DNA from: Erythrobacteraceae bacterium | GTDB taxonomy: Bacteria > Pseudomonadota > Alphaproteobacteria > Sphingomonadales > Sphingomonadaceae | Assembly (NCBI GenBank): GCA_947479055.1 | Contig: CANJYE010000006.1 | Location: forward strand, 25,579-89,578 | DNA length: 64,000 bases | Direction: 5' to 3' | Part shown: piece by piece, positions 1 to 8,146 of the stretch | Layout: each line of letters begins with the position of its first letter | How positions within the stretch are numbered: the stretch's first letter is position 1 | Program-made: the position numbers and the translations under genes | The notes under the pieces: generated by a model | Database searches by the model: none | Told to the model about the DNA's origin: nothing | What the model saw: only the letters and a program-made list of their open reading frames with translations

Positions 1-171
1 GACCTGTGCGATCCGCCCGTCATTGTCGATCAGCAGGCCGCTGAACCGCACCAGTCGGCCATCCTTGCCCAGCGTCACTCCATCGACATTGTCGAGGAGG
101 GTGTCAGCCAGCGCAGGTGCCGCAAGCGCAAACGCCAGGGTGGCGGCGAGCGCCGCACAGGCCTTGCGCAT
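1..171 (-). CDS. Amidohydrolase family protein, N-terminal fragment
   Basis: Only the first 57 codons are in the window; the gene runs off the left edge. The frame starts at ATG 171-169 and opens with a typical Sec signal peptide (MRKACAALAATLAFALAAPALA, split as a basic start, an Ala/Leu core and an ALA|D cleavage site near residue 22). It is followed by LLDNVDGVTLGKDGRL and FSGLLIDNDGRIAQV, the first beta strands typical of secreted imidazolonepropionase-like amidohydrolases. Its ATG overlaps the TGA of the upstream dehydrogenase by one base (TGATG), so the two are probably co-transcribed. The family is inferred from a short stretch, so the substrate is unknown. Confidence 0.6.
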   Translation of the reverse strand, partial: MRKACAALAATLAFALAAPALADTLLDNVDGVTLGKDGRLVRFSGLLIDNDGRIAQV

Positions 172-1058
172 CACCGCTTGCCCTTGGGCAGTCGCCGGAT
201 CAGCGCGCTGGTATCCTGCCGCCCGCCGCCCAGCGCCTGCACATCGGCATAGAACTGGTCGACCAGCGCGGTGACCGGGGCGGAAACGCCCAGCCTGCGG
301 GCTTCCTCCAGCGCATAGCCAAGGTCCTTGCGCATCCAGTCCACCGCGAAGCCGAAGTCGAACTCGCCGCGCGCCATGGTCGGCCAGCGGTTCTCCATCT
401 GCCAGCTCTGCGCCGCCCCGCCGGAGATCGCCGCCAGCACGGCATTGCTGTCCAGCCCGGCGGCATCGGCAAAGCGCACTGCCTCGGACAGGCCGGACAG
501 CACGCCCGCGATGCAGATCTGGTTGACCATCTTGGTGGTCTGCCCCGCGCCGGCACCGCCGACATGGACGATCCGTGCGGCATAGGATGCCATCACCGGT
601 TGGGCGGCGGCCATCGCCTCGTCCGTGCCGCCGGCCATGATCGCCAGCTTGCCGTTCTCGGCCCCTGCCTGTCCGCCCGATACCGGCGCGTCGAGCCACA
701 GCAGGCCGCGCTGCGCGGCTTCTTCCGCCATTTTCCGGGCGATCTGCGCGGAGGTGGTGGTGTGGTCGATCAGCAGCGTCCCCCGGTCCATCGCATCGAG
801 CGCGCCGGACAGCACTTCGACCAGGTCATCGTCATTGCCGACGCAGGTTATCACTACCGAGGCCTTGCCGGCCGCTTCCGCCGGGGTTCGGGTGAGCGAG
901 GCATCGCCCTCAGCCCCGAAGCGCTCGAGCCAGGCTTCGGCACGGGCGGCAGTGCGGTTGTAGGCCACCACCCGGTATCCGGCGCGCAGCAGGTGTCCGG
1001 CCATCGGTCCGCCCATCACGCCCAGCCCGAGAAATGCGATTGTAGGTTTGTCGTCCAT
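171..1058 (-). CDS. NAD(P)-dependent beta-hydroxyacid dehydrogenase (HIBADH/GLYR family)
   Basis: A 295-residue protein of normal family length. The N-terminal Rossmann motif GLGVMG is at residues 11-16. The substrate-binding signature DAPVSGG is at 123-129 and the catalytic lysine is K176 in GQTTKMVNQ, as in 3-hydroxyisobutyrate and tartronate-semialdehyde reductases. The C-terminal half is the all-helical dimerisation domain. It should reduce or oxidise a small 2-hydroxymethyl or 3-hydroxy acid in the cytoplasm; the exact substrate cannot be read from the sequence. It lies immediately upstream of the secreted amidohydrolase fragment with a one-base overlap, and is divergent from the threonine ammonia-lyase gene. 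Confidence 0.88.
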   Translation of the reverse strand: MDDKPTIAFLGLGVMGGPMAGHLLRAGYRVVAYNRTAARAEAWLERFGAEGDASLTRTPAEAAGKASVVITCVGNDDDLVEVLSGALDAMDRGTLLIDHTTTSAQIARKMAEEAAQRGLLWLDAPVSGGQAGAENGKLAIMAGGTDEAMAAAQPVMASYAARIVHVGGAGAGQTTKMVNQICIAGVLSGLSEAVRFADAAGLDSNAVLAAISGGAAQSWQMENRWPTMARGEFDFGFAVDWMRKDLGYALEEARRLGVSAPVTALVDQFYADVQALGGGRQDTSALIRRLPKGKR

Positions 1059-1159
1059 CGCGGCTGTCTAACCGGTTTTGCCGAAAAACCAACGCTGGCG
1101 GGCACCGCAAACATTGCCTGTTTCCCATTTGTCGCATTTTCCGTTAGTGCGCGGCGGAA

Positions 1160-2413
1160 ATGACAGACACACAAGCTCTCACCGAAGGTGCGCAGGACGC
1201 GCCGCTGCTGACCATCGCCGATATCCGCGCTGCGGCGGAGCGGCTGAAGGGCTCGATCGTGCGCACGCCCACGCTCTACAGCAAGACGCTGTCGGCGATC
1301 ACCGGGGCCAATATCTGGCTGAAGTTCGAAAACCACCAGTTTACCGCCGCCTACAAGGAGCGTGGGGCATTGAACGCGCTGCTGGTGATGGGCGAGGAAC
1401 GGCGCAAGCGCGGCGTGATCGCCGCTTCGGCCGGCAACCATTCGCAGGGCGTGTCCTATCACGGCACCCGGCTGGGCGTGCCCGTCACCATCGTCATGCC
1501 GCGCACCACGCCGCATGTGAAAGTGATGCAGACCGAAAGCGTGGGCGGCAAGGTCATCCTCGAAGGCGAGAATTACGACCAGGCCTATGCCCATGCCCGC
1601 AAGCTGGAGAAGGAACTGGGGTTGACCTTCGTCCACCCGTTCGACGATCCGGTGGTGGCGGCGGGGCAGGGTACGGTTGCCCTCGAAATGCTGGAAGACG
1701 CGCCCGAGATCGACATGCTGGCGATCCCCGTCGGCGGCGGCGGGCTCGCGACGGGCATGGGCACCGCCGCCCGCGCGATCAAGCCGGACATCGGCCTGAT
1801 CGGGGTGGAAGCGGAACTGTTCCCTTCGATGTACAATTTGCTCAAGGGCACCAGCCTTCCTTGCGGCGGCGATACGCTGGCCGAAGGCATCGCCGTGTTC
1901 GAACCGGGCAAATACACCGCGCCCGCGCTGGCCGCACTGCTCGACGATTTCGTGCTGGTAGATGAAGCCGCGCTGGAAACCGCGCTGGCGCTGCTGCTGC
2001 AGATCGAAAAGACCGTGGTCGAAGGGGCCGGTGCGGCCGGGCTTGCCGCCGTGCTCAACAACCGCGAGATGTTCCTCGGGCGCAATGTCGGCATCGTGCT
2101 GTGCGGCGGCAATATCGATACGCGGCTGCTGGCCAATGTCCTGCTGCGCGACCTCGCCCGGCAGGGTCGGCTCGCCCGGCTGCGCATCTTCCTGCAGGAC
2201 CGGCCCGGTTCGCTCTACCGGGCGATGCACGAGTTCAATTCGCACAATGTCAACATCATCGAGATTTCGCACCAGCGGATCTTCACCACCCTGCCGGCCA
2301 AGGGGCTGGTCACCGACATCGAATGCGAAGCGCGCGATCGCGATCAGCTCAATGCGCTGATCCATGCCCTGCGTTCAAAGGGCTACACGGTCAGCCAGGT
2401 CGAACTCGATTAA
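1160..2413 (+). CDS. ilvA: Threonine ammonia-lyase (PLP, catabolic/biosynthetic type with C-terminal ACT-like domain)
   Basis: This 417-residue protein deaminates L-threonine to 2-oxobutanoate, the entry to isoleucine synthesis. The PLP-binding lysine is K66 in TAAYKERGA. The Asn loop SAGNHSQG is near residues 90-97, and the phosphate-binding loop GGGGLATG spans 192-198. After about residue 340 comes a single ACT-type regulatory domain beginning at RLRIFLQDRPGSLY. That architecture (about 400-420 aa, one ACT domain) is common in alphaproteobacteria and differs from the roughly 510-aa E. coli IlvA with two ACT-like repeats. The start ATG lies after GGCGGAAA. A hairpin with a T-run follows the stop codon. 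Confidence 0.92.
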   Translation: MTDTQALTEGAQDAPLLTIADIRAAAERLKGSIVRTPTLYSKTLSAITGANIWLKFENHQFTAAYKERGALNALLVMGEERRKRGVIAASAGNHSQGVSYHGTRLGVPVTIVMPRTTPHVKVMQTESVGGKVILEGENYDQAYAHARKLEKELGLTFVHPFDDPVVAAGQGTVALEMLEDAPEIDMLAIPVGGGGLATGMGTAARAIKPDIGLIGVEAELFPSMYNLLKGTSLPCGGDTLAEGIAVFEPGKYTAPALAALLDDFVLVDEAALETALALLLQIEKTVVEGAGAAGLAAVLNNREMFLGRNVGIVLCGGNIDTRLLANVLLRDLARQGRLARLRIFLQDRPGSLYRAMHEFNSHNVNIIEISHQRIFTTLPAKGLVTDIECEARDRDQLNALIHALRSKGYTVSQVELD

Positions 2414-2428
2414 GCTTTGACCCGGCCC

Positions 2429-2452
2429 CGGGCGCAAGATTTGCCCGTTTTT
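2429..2452 (+). terminator. Rho-independent terminator after ilvA
   Basis: A short stem CGGGC (2429-2433) pairs with GCCCG (2443-2447) and is followed at once by TTTTT, 16 bases after the ilvA stop codon. Confidence 0.55.
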
Positions 2453-2512
2453 CGATCCCGCTTCGGCACAGCAGGCGCGAATTCTCGTCAGGCTGTGCAA
2501 AATTAGACTCCA

Positions 2513-2533
2513 TTAACCGTGATTCATGGTTAA
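2513..2533. promoter_or_regulatory. Inverted repeat TTAACC-N9-GGTTAA upstream of bpt
   Basis: Perfect 6-bp arms at 2513-2518 and 2528-2533 flank a 9-bp spacer. The minus-strand arm reads TTAACCAT, the form of CtrA half-site described in Caulobacter. It lies about 90 bp before the bpt start. Its role is inferred only. Confidence 0.25.
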
Positions 2534-2624
2534 GGTTCTTTGACCGGGCGGGAAGTAAGGGCATAGACTGCCGTTCTCGGCTGGTCCGGTTGTCCCAAGA
2601 ACAAGAGAAGGTGCTGACAGGCTC

Positions 2625-3479
2625 GTGACGGCTCCCGTTCGATTTCCCCGGTTCTATGTAACGAGCCCCGCGCCGTGCCCCTATCTGCCGGGCCGGCAGG
2701 AGCGCAAGGTGTTCACCGAGCTCGCCGGGCCGAATGCCGACACGATGAACGATGCACTCGGCCGGATCGGTTTCCGCCGCAGCCAGACCGTGGCCTACCG
2801 CCCCAGCTGCGCCGAATGCCAGGCCTGCGTTTCGGTGCGGGTGGTGACGGGTGAATTCATCGCTTCCAGCACCCAGCGCCGCAATCTACGCCGCAACAGC
2901 GATCTCGTCGCCAGCGAATGCCAGCCCTGGGCGACCTCCGAACAGTTCGACCTGCTCCAGCGCTATCTCGGTGCGCGTCACCCCGGCGGCGGCATGGCGG
3001 CGATGGACGAGATCGATTTCGCCGACATGGTGGAACACACCCCGGTCACCAGCATGGTGATCGAATATCGCGAACCTTCCACCGGCATCGCCCCCGGCCG
3101 GCTGGTCGGCGCCTGCCTGACCGACCGGCAGGGTGACGGGCTGTCGATGATCTACAGCTTCTACGATCCCGAGCATGCCGCCCGCACCGGGCTTGGCAAT
3201 TACATCATCCTCGATCACATCCGTCGCGCGGAAGCCGCCGGACTGCCCTATGTCTACCTCGGCTACTGGGTCGAAGGGTCCGCCCGGATGCAATACAAGG
3301 TCCGCTACCGCCCGCTTGAACGGCTGACCGCCGAAGGCTGGGTCCGCATGCCGGCCCAGCAGCAGGAGCGCCTGATTGCCGCCGCCGCCCATGGCCGCCG
3401 GGGCGCGGCCGTGCGCGTCGATGGCAGCGGCAAGGATGGCGTGCCCGGCGGGCAGGACCAGTACCTGCTCAACGACTAG
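2625..3479 (+). CDS. bpt: Aspartate/glutamate leucyltransferase (Bpt; often annotated arginyl-tRNA-protein transferase)
   Basis: This 284-residue protein belongs to the bacterial Bpt/Ate1-like family. It moves an amino acid from aminoacyl-tRNA to N-terminal Asp or Glu of proteins, marking them for ClpS/ClpAP under the N-end rule. The family signatures are [11 protein letters not shown] near residues 17-27 and the cysteine cluster C62, C65, C68 in [19 protein letters not shown]-like fold follows, ending with [19 protein letters not shown]. The start is GTG 2625; the only earlier GTG (2611) runs straight into a stop. The 3' end overlaps the convergent lysozyme gene by 11 bases. Confidence 0.9.
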   Translation: MTAPVRFPRFYVTSPAPCPYLPGRQERKVFTELAGPNADTMNDALGRIGFRRSQTVAYRPSCAECQACVSVRVVTGEFIASSTQRRNLRRNSDLVASECQPWATSEQFDLLQRYLGARHPGGGMAAMDEIDFADMVEHTPVTSMVIEYREPSTGIAPGRLVGACLTDRQGDGLSMIYSFYDPEHAARTGLGNYIILDHIRRAEAAGLPYVYLGYWVEGSARMQYKVRYRPLERLTAEGWVRMPAQQQERLIAAAAHGRRGAAVRVDGSGKDGVPGGQDQYLLND

Positions 3480-3996
3480 CTCCATCCCGCGCGTAAAGCT
3501 CCGCCTCGGCGGCGCGGCGTCGGGTGAGACCTTTCAGCACTTTGCCTGAAGCCCGGTTCCAGCGGGCGAATTCCGCCGCCGCCCCGGCATGATCGCCGCT
3601 GCAATGCTTGCGGGTCAGCGTGGCCCGGCCAATCGCGCCGGTGTTGTAGTGGAAGCAGACCAGCGCATCGAACTGGCAGGCGCTGGTCGGCGCATCGCCC
3701 AGCGCCCGGTCCACCTCGCGCGCGAAGCGTTCAATATCGTGGGCGAGCCGGGCGTCGCATTGTTCGCGGGTCCAGATCGTTCCGTGGCCGATATCCCCGC
3801 CGGTAGATCCCCAGCCGATCGTCCAAGGCGCGCCGCCGGTGCCGGGATCGGGATAGGCTTCCACCCGGCCATCGGCGCGCAGCCGGGCGATGCCTTCAAA
3901 TTGCCGGATCAGTTCCATCCCCGCGCTGCCGAGCAGGCGCGGGCGGGGGACGGGGACGGGGAGGGGGAAAGGAGTGCAGGGCGGCGTGTGTTCCAT
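3469..3996 (-). CDS. GH24 lysozyme (T4-endolysin family)
   Basis: A 175-residue peptidoglycan hydrolase. Residues 24-60 match the start of the T4-type lysozyme fold, and the likely catalytic triad is E34 (IRQFEG), D50 (AYPDPGT) and T59 (WTIGWG). The C-terminal [12 protein letters not shown] is also family-typical. A proline-rich leader ([12 protein letters not shown], residues 9-20) precedes the domain; it is not a recognisable Sec signal peptide. A shorter start at 3918 would remove that leader but would also cut residues preceding the catalytic Glu. No holin, spanin or other phage gene is adjacent, so this is a lone chromosomal endolysin-like enzyme rather than part of a visible prophage. 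Confidence 0.85.
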   Translation of the reverse strand: MEHTPPCTPFPLPVPVPRPRLLGSAGMELIRQFEGIARLRADGRVEAYPDPGTGGAPWTIGWGSTGGDIGHGTIWTREQCDARLAHDIERFAREVDRALGDAPTSACQFDALVCFHYNTGAIGRATLTRKHCSGDHAGAAAEFARWNRASGKVLKGLTRRRAAEAELYARDGASR

Positions 3997-4310
3997 CGAT
4001 GACCTCGTCTGGCGAATCGAGGTGGGACATCTAGGGAACGGATCGGGCTGTAGGAAAATGCTTTTCGCGCCGCCTTCGCTCCGTTCAGCTTACGGGGCAT
4101 TTTCCTGACAAGGTTGACACAGTTGACACAGTCCAGCGAAAATTCCGCGCCGCCCCAACTCCCCCTCGCAAGCTTATGCTACAAAAGAAAAATTGGCAGC
4201 GCATGAACCCTGCCTAGCAGGCATGCGGCCTGTAGGACAGCGTGCGCGCAATTTGCTTTACAGCGCCCCGCATCACTGGAACTCTGCATGGCGAAAGAGG
4301 GGACAGCACC
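3997..4310. other. Divergent intergenic region with inverted repeat and tandem TTGACA
   Basis: This 314-bp gap separates the leftward lysozyme gene from the rightward SnoaL-like gene. It contains perfect 10-bp inverted arms AGGAAAATGC (4052-4061) and GCATTTTCCT (4097-4106). Right after it are two copies of TTGACACAG, giving TTGACA at 4114-4119 and 4123-4128. GAAAAT (4138-4143), 18 bp after the first TTGACA, is a possible -10. Further right is the small hairpin CCTGC-CTA-GCAGG near 4209-4222. No open frame with coding character was found here. Confidence 0.4.
4114..4143 (+). promoter_or_regulatory. Candidate sigma-70 promoter for the SnoaL-like gene
   Basis: The -35 consensus TTGACA at 4114-4119 is followed 18 bp later by GAAAAT (4 of 6 match to TATAAT). 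A second consensus TTGACA lies 9 bp downstream of the first. The leader to the 4311 start would be about 160 nt. Confidence 0.3.
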
Positions 4311-4736
4311 ATGAGCCAGCAGGATGCCATCACCAGTGTCAAACGCTTCTGGGAAGCGGTTGCAGCGCGCGATTTCGAAACTTGCGCCCGGCATCTGGCC
4401 GACAATGTCGTGCGGATCGGCCCGCGCCAGATGGAGGATGACACGATCGAGGGGCGCGAGGCCTATCTCGAATTCCTCGTCCGGGTGATTTCGGCCATGC
4501 CGGGTTACCGCAATGTCACCCACGATCTGACCGCGTCACCCGACGGATCGCGGGTCTATATCCAATGCACCGAATGGTCCTCGCCCGGCTCCGGCTCGGC
4601 GCAGGAAGTGGAAGTGCCGCTGTGCATGGTCTGCGATCTCGATGCCGCGGCCAAGATCACCAAAATCGATATCTACTGGAAGACCCCGACCACCAGTGTC
4701 GACTGGACGCTGGCCGACCAGGTTCTGGCCGATTGA
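4311..4736 (+). CDS. SnoaL/NTF2-like polyketide-cyclase-fold protein
   Basis: A 141-residue protein with the alpha+beta-cone fold pattern of the SnoaL/NTF2 superfamily. It has an N-terminal helix (AITSVKRFWEAVAARDFETCARHLADNVV), a strand with RIGPRQMEDDTIEGREAY, then alternating strands with VYIQCTEW and a terminal IDIYWKTP. Such proteins are small hydrolases, isomerases or ligand binders in the cytoplasm, and the function here is unknown. ATG 4311 is chosen because AGAGGGG sits about 8 bases upstream; a longer frame from 4242 adds non-conserved-looking sequence. The cyclophilin gene follows 61 bp downstream. Confidence 0.75.
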   Translation: MSQQDAITSVKRFWEAVAARDFETCARHLADNVVRIGPRQMEDDTIEGREAYLEFLVRVISAMPGYRNVTHDLTASPDGSRVYIQCTEWSSPGSGSAQEVEVPLCMVCDLDAAAKITKIDIYWKTPTTSVDWTLADQVLAD

Positions 4737-4797
4737 TGTGGGGCAGGCGGCAAGTGCCCTCTGGCCTTGCCGCCCCATCCTGCGCCATCATCGCGTG

Positions 4798-5517
4798 ATG
4801 AACCGTCGATTCGCCCTGCTCGCCATCCCCATGCTGTTCGCGCTGCCGCTGTCGGCCGCCTTCGGCGCCACAGCGCAGAAACGCGCGCCAGCCGCCCGTC
4901 CGGCACCGCCCGCGCCCTTGCCCGATGCGGTCAGGGTCGATCTGGTGACGCAGCAGGGCACGATCGTGGTCGAGCTGGACGGCAAGCATGCGCCCGTCTC
5001 GACCGCCAATTTCCTGCGCTATGTCGATCAGCGCCGGTTTGACGGGATTGCCTTCTTCCGTTCGATGCGGCTGGCCTGGGGGCAGCAGCCCAATGGGCTG
5101 ATCCAGGCCGGGGTCAGCCGGATCGCCGGCCGGGCGCTGAAGCCGATCGCGCATGAGCCGACCAGCGCCACCGGCATTCTGCACAAGGCCGGCACGCTGT
5201 CGATGGCCCGCTTCGCCCCCGGCACGGCGACCGGGGATTTCTCGATCATGCTGTCCGACATGCCGGGGCTGGACGCCGATCCAGCCTCGCCCGATCCCGA
5301 AGCACAGGCCGGCTATGCCGCCTTCGGCCATGTGGTGGGGGGGATGGAGGTGGTGCAGAAAATCTTCGACTCACCGCTGTCTGCCACGCTGGGCGATGGG
5401 GTGATGAAGGGGCAGATGATCGAAAAGCCGGTGGTGATCCTGCGGGCAAGACGCTCGCCCAACCCGGTGCCGGTGCCGGTGCCGGTGTCGGTGCCGGTGG
5501 CGGTGACCAAGCCCTGA
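4798..5517 (+). CDS. Secreted cyclophilin-type peptidyl-prolyl cis-trans isomerase
   Basis: A 239-residue protein with a Sec signal peptide (MNRRFALLAIPMLFALPLSAAFGA, cleavage near residue 24) and a Pro/Ala-rich linker. The cyclophilin domain starts with VDLVTQQGTIVVELDGKHAP and continues with FLRYVDQRRFDGIAFFR and GTLSMARFAPGTATGDFSIM. It should isomerise X-Pro bonds of periplasmic proteins. The last residues are NPVPVPVPVSVPVAVTKP, encoded by a run of near-identical CCGGTG hexamers (about 5463-5505), an obvious place for length change by slippage. ATG 4798 is preferred over an upstream in-frame start because it opens directly into the signal peptide. Confidence 0.88.
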   Translation: MNRRFALLAIPMLFALPLSAAFGATAQKRAPAARPAPPAPLPDAVRVDLVTQQGTIVVELDGKHAPVSTANFLRYVDQRRFDGIAFFRSMRLAWGQQPNGLIQAGVSRIAGRALKPIAHEPTSATGILHKAGTLSMARFAPGTATGDFSIMLSDMPGLDADPASPDPEAQAGYAAFGHVVGGMEVVQKIFDSPLSATLGDGVMKGQMIEKPVVILRARRSPNPVPVPVPVSVPVAVTKP

Positions 5518-5846
5518 GCGGGTCAGCGTGGCGCGTTGGGCGCAGGTCTCCATGCAGTCTTGATCAGCGGATCGATGGCCTCTTCGCCGCGATCGTCGGC
5601 ATCCTGGTTGCCCCGCATCGTTTTGCGGACTGACTGGCCCGGTGGTGATGAATGCAAGCGCCATGTTGAAAGAGGGAATCGGGCGGCTCATGTGGCATTT
5701 CTCCCGCTTCGGGTTGTTCAGACGGTCGGCCTTTCCTGAGCCTTGTGGTTGCACCAAGCCAGAATAAGATCATAACAGGTTGGAATTCCGCGTCTTGCCG
5801 GTGCAAATGGTCAAAAGCGGAGCCAGTCTGGCAAGGCGAGGCGAGC
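5518..5846. other. Intergenic region, no supported gene
   Basis: About 330 bp between the cyclophilin and the first zinc-ribbon protein. Short open frames occur on both strands, but none has a convincing ribosome site or recognisable composition. I see no strong hairpin or repeat. Confidence 0.4.
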
Positions 5847-6674
5847 GTGAGTTCGCGGATCGTCGATGTGATGGGGGTGATGATGGACGATTTTGGTTTT
5901 TCCAAATGGATGCTGATCGGTCTGGGGGTTTTCTTCTTTGTGATCATGGGCGGGCGTGCGGGAGGGGCAAGGGCGCATCTTGGCGGTACGCTCGTCCTGC
6001 GCAGGTTTTCGGTTGATGCCACAGGCGCAAACGGCGTTTATGTCGAAATCGTCGGCCGCAATGCGGGCCTTGTCGGCTGGCTGCTCTCGGTCATCGGGCT
6101 CGATGATGATGCCCACCTGCGGCTGACTGCGCAGCAGGTCTCGCTCGAAACGCTGAGCCTGCAGGGCCGGTCGCGGGCAGTGGTGCCGATGGCTTGCGTG
6201 GCCTCTGCTGCGGCCGGCTATGAAAAGTCGCTGTCCCTGCTCATCATCGGCTCGATGCTGGCGATGTTCGGACTTTATGATGGGCTGGTCGGGGACAGTG
6301 CGCGGGGCATGCTGGGCAGTCTCCTCCTTGGCGGCATATTCCTGTTTTTCTACTGGCTCTCCAAGCGCCTGAGCATCACGATCGAGACGACGGGAGGATC
6401 GCGGCTGGGGCTGCGTTTCAAGCGGAGCCTGATCGAGAATGTCGAAGTTGATTTCGACAAGGCTTCAGCAGTTGTCGATATGCTCGAAGGACTGGCGCTT
6501 GCCGCTCAGGCCCGGCGCGACATTGGCGGGCCAGTGGCTTCGCCGGCGATGATGGCGGCTCCTGCGCCCGCACCGGAGCCCGAACCTGTCGCGACGTCCT
6601 GTGGCAGCTGCGGTAGCCCGTTCGAGCCCGGTACGGTTTTCTGCGGCAATTGCGGTGCGCGCGTCGGCGATTAG
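5847..6674 (+). CDS. Uncharacterised membrane protein with C-terminal zinc ribbon
   Basis: This protein of about 275 residues is not recognised. In order it has a hydrophobic segment (WMLIGLGVFFFVIMG), a beta-rich stretch (LVLRRFSVDATGANGVYVEIVGRNAG), and two further hydrophobic segments (SLLIIGSMLAMFGLYDGLV and MLGSLLLGGIFLFFYWLS). A second soluble region and an Ala/Pro linker follow, then a double-CxxC ribbon, CGSCGSPFEPGTVFCGNCG. The start is uncertain: GTG 5847 follows AAGGCGAGG, while ATG 5871, 5880 or 5883 and the longer 5745 are also open. The next gene also encodes a zinc ribbon, at its N-terminus, suggesting the two products work together at the membrane. Function unknown. Confidence 0.65.
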   Translation: MSSRIVDVMGVMMDDFGFSKWMLIGLGVFFFVIMGGRAGGARAHLGGTLVLRRFSVDATGANGVYVEIVGRNAGLVGWLLSVIGLDDDAHLRLTAQQVSLETLSLQGRSRAVVPMACVASAAAGYEKSLSLLIIGSMLAMFGLYDGLVGDSARGMLGSLLLGGIFLFFYWLSKRLSITIETTGGSRLGLRFKRSLIENVEVDFDKASAVVDMLEGLALAAQARRDIGGPVASPAMMAAPAPAPEPEPVATSCGSCGSPFEPGTVFCGNCGARVGD

Positions 6675-6709
6675 CCGCGCCGGATCGCTGGCAGACTGCG
6701 CAAGAGGAG

Positions 6710-8080
6710 ATGACAGTGCAACGATTCTGCACCGGCTGCGGCGCCCGCAGGGATAATGCCGCAAAGTTCTGCACCGGCTGCGGGGCTGCATTTGCGGAAG
6801 CTGCCCAGCCCGCTTCGGTAGCCAACACGCCCTCGGCCCCGCCCCCGGCCCCGCCCCCGCCGCCGCCTCCGCCCCCGCCTCTGCCACCCGCACCAATGGT
6901 CGCGTTACCGGTCGAGGATGCGTGGGAAGCATCGGGCGAGGATGATTGGCAGGACGCCACTCGCAGGCGGCCGCTGTTGCTGGCTGCTGCTGCCGGCGTT
7001 GCGCTGATCGCGGCATCGGGAGGATGGGCTTACTGGCAGGGCTATGTCGGCGATCGGCCTGGCAGCGTCGCGCGCAGCCTTGACGATCAGCTCGCGGCGG
7101 CAGGCTACGAAAATGTCGAGGTGGCGATGGACGGTCGCTGGATTGCGGCGCTGAGCGGTATGGTGACCGGCAGCGAGGCGCATGACCGGGCAATTGCCAT
7201 GGTTCGCAATGATTCAGACGTGCTCGACATTGAAGACAAGATCATCGTGCTGCCTTCGCTTGTCGAGCAGATCGCGCAGCTCAACAAGCAGCTCGTCGAT
7301 AGCGGCTTTTCCTACATCCAGGTCTTGCCCTCCACCAACGGCACGATCACGCTGACCGGCGCCATCCCCTCGCGTCTGGACAATGTGCGCCTGCTCGCGC
7401 TGATTGGCGAACGGCAGCGTGCGGGGCTGGTGGAAGACCGGACGGTGCGTTCGCCCGAATGGATCGCCAGCGATATTCGTGAAGCGCTGACCGCTCGTGG
7501 CTACGGTGCAGTACAGGTATCGGTCGGTCCGGACAACGCGGCAGTTCTGACCGGCACGGTCAGCGATCCGCGCGTGGTGGCGACCCTTCCCGATATCGCA
7601 CGCCAACTTGGCGCCAGTACAGTGCGCAACGAGGTGGTCTATGTTCCTCCCGGTCAGCCTTCCGCCACACCCTCTGCCGCCAGTTCGGCCTATGCCCCTG
7701 CCACTGCCCCCGCGCCGCGCAGCGAGAGTAGTACCGGCGTGCCGCGCGGGACATGGCGGGCAATGGTGCACAATGGCTTGCTCGATTATGTCGCGATCCT
7801 CGACATCCGGGGCGGATCGGTAGGCGGATCGATTGGTCAGTCGGCTTACGGCACTGCCTCCGGCAACGGTCAGGCCAAGATCCAGTGCCGCTTTGACCTG
7901 GTACTGACCAGCAGCAGTGCAAGCCAGCTCGACATCGAGGAGGTGGGCAGCAGCAGTTCGCTGTTTTGCCCGGGCAACAAGAGGATCCGCCTGACTCATG
8001 CGGGGCGTGGCAGCGTCCATGCGCAATGGTTCAGGAAGAAGAACGGCACCCAGGCCTTCGAGGCCGACATGTCGAAATAG
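6710..8080 (+). CDS. Zinc-ribbon, single-TM protein with BON-like repeats
   Basis: A protein of about 456 residues. It starts with a zinc ribbon (CTGCGARRDNAAKFCTGCG), then a proline tract (10 consecutive Pro in PPPPPPPPPP), a low-complexity acidic linker and one membrane helix (RRPLLLAAAAGVALIAASGGWAYW). Next come about three BON-like repeats, each with the pattern 'gy..v.v......LtG.v': AAGYENVEVAMDGRWIAALSG, DSGFSYIQVLPSTNGTITLTG and ARGYGAVQVSVGPDNAAVLTG. An unrecognised beta-rich C-terminal domain (about residues 345-456) ends it. ATG 6710 directly follows AAGAGGAG; GTG 6716 has the better AGGAG spacing and would remove two residues. BON domains usually bind membranes or envelope polymers; the role here is unknown. 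Confidence 0.7.
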   Translation: MTVQRFCTGCGARRDNAAKFCTGCGAAFAEAAQPASVANTPSAPPPAPPPPPPPPPPLPPAPMVALPVEDAWEASGEDDWQDATRRRPLLLAAAAGVALIAASGGWAYWQGYVGDRPGSVARSLDDQLAAAGYENVEVAMDGRWIAALSGMVTGSEAHDRAIAMVRNDSDVLDIEDKIIVLPSLVEQIAQLNKQLVDSGFSYIQVLPSTNGTITLTGAIPSRLDNVRLLALIGERQRAGLVEDRTVRSPEWIASDIREALTARGYGAVQVSVGPDNAAVLTGTVSDPRVVATLPDIARQLGASTVRNEVVYVPPGQPSATPSAASSAYAPATAPAPRSESSTGVPRGTWRAMVHNGLLDYVAILDIRGGSVGGSIGQSAYGTASGNGQAKIQCRFDLVLTSSSASQLDIEEVGSSSSLFCPGNKRIRLTHAGRGSVHAQWFRKKNGTQAFEADMSK

Positions 8081-8090
8081 AGCGGCCAGC

Positions 8091-8123
8091 AAAAAGGGCG
8101 CCCGGATCGCTCCGGACGCCCCT
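8091..8123 (-). terminator. Rho-independent terminator of glnA
   Basis: The stem GGGCGCCCGGA/TCCGGACGCCC (8096-8121, one mismatch, TCGC loop) is followed on the minus strand by TTTTT (complement of 8091-8095). It lies 24 bp past the glnA stop codon. The zinc-ribbon gene on the opposite strand ends at 8080, so the hairpin may serve both. Confidence 0.65.
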
Positions 8124-8146
8124 TCTGGCAGGCCTGACGGTTGGGA

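Noticed and set aside
5371..5757. Possible small gene on the minus strand in the gap after the cyclophilin
   Set aside because: The frame starts in intergenic DNA but its end reads antisense through the CCGGTG repeat (His/Arg runs), with no family resemblance.
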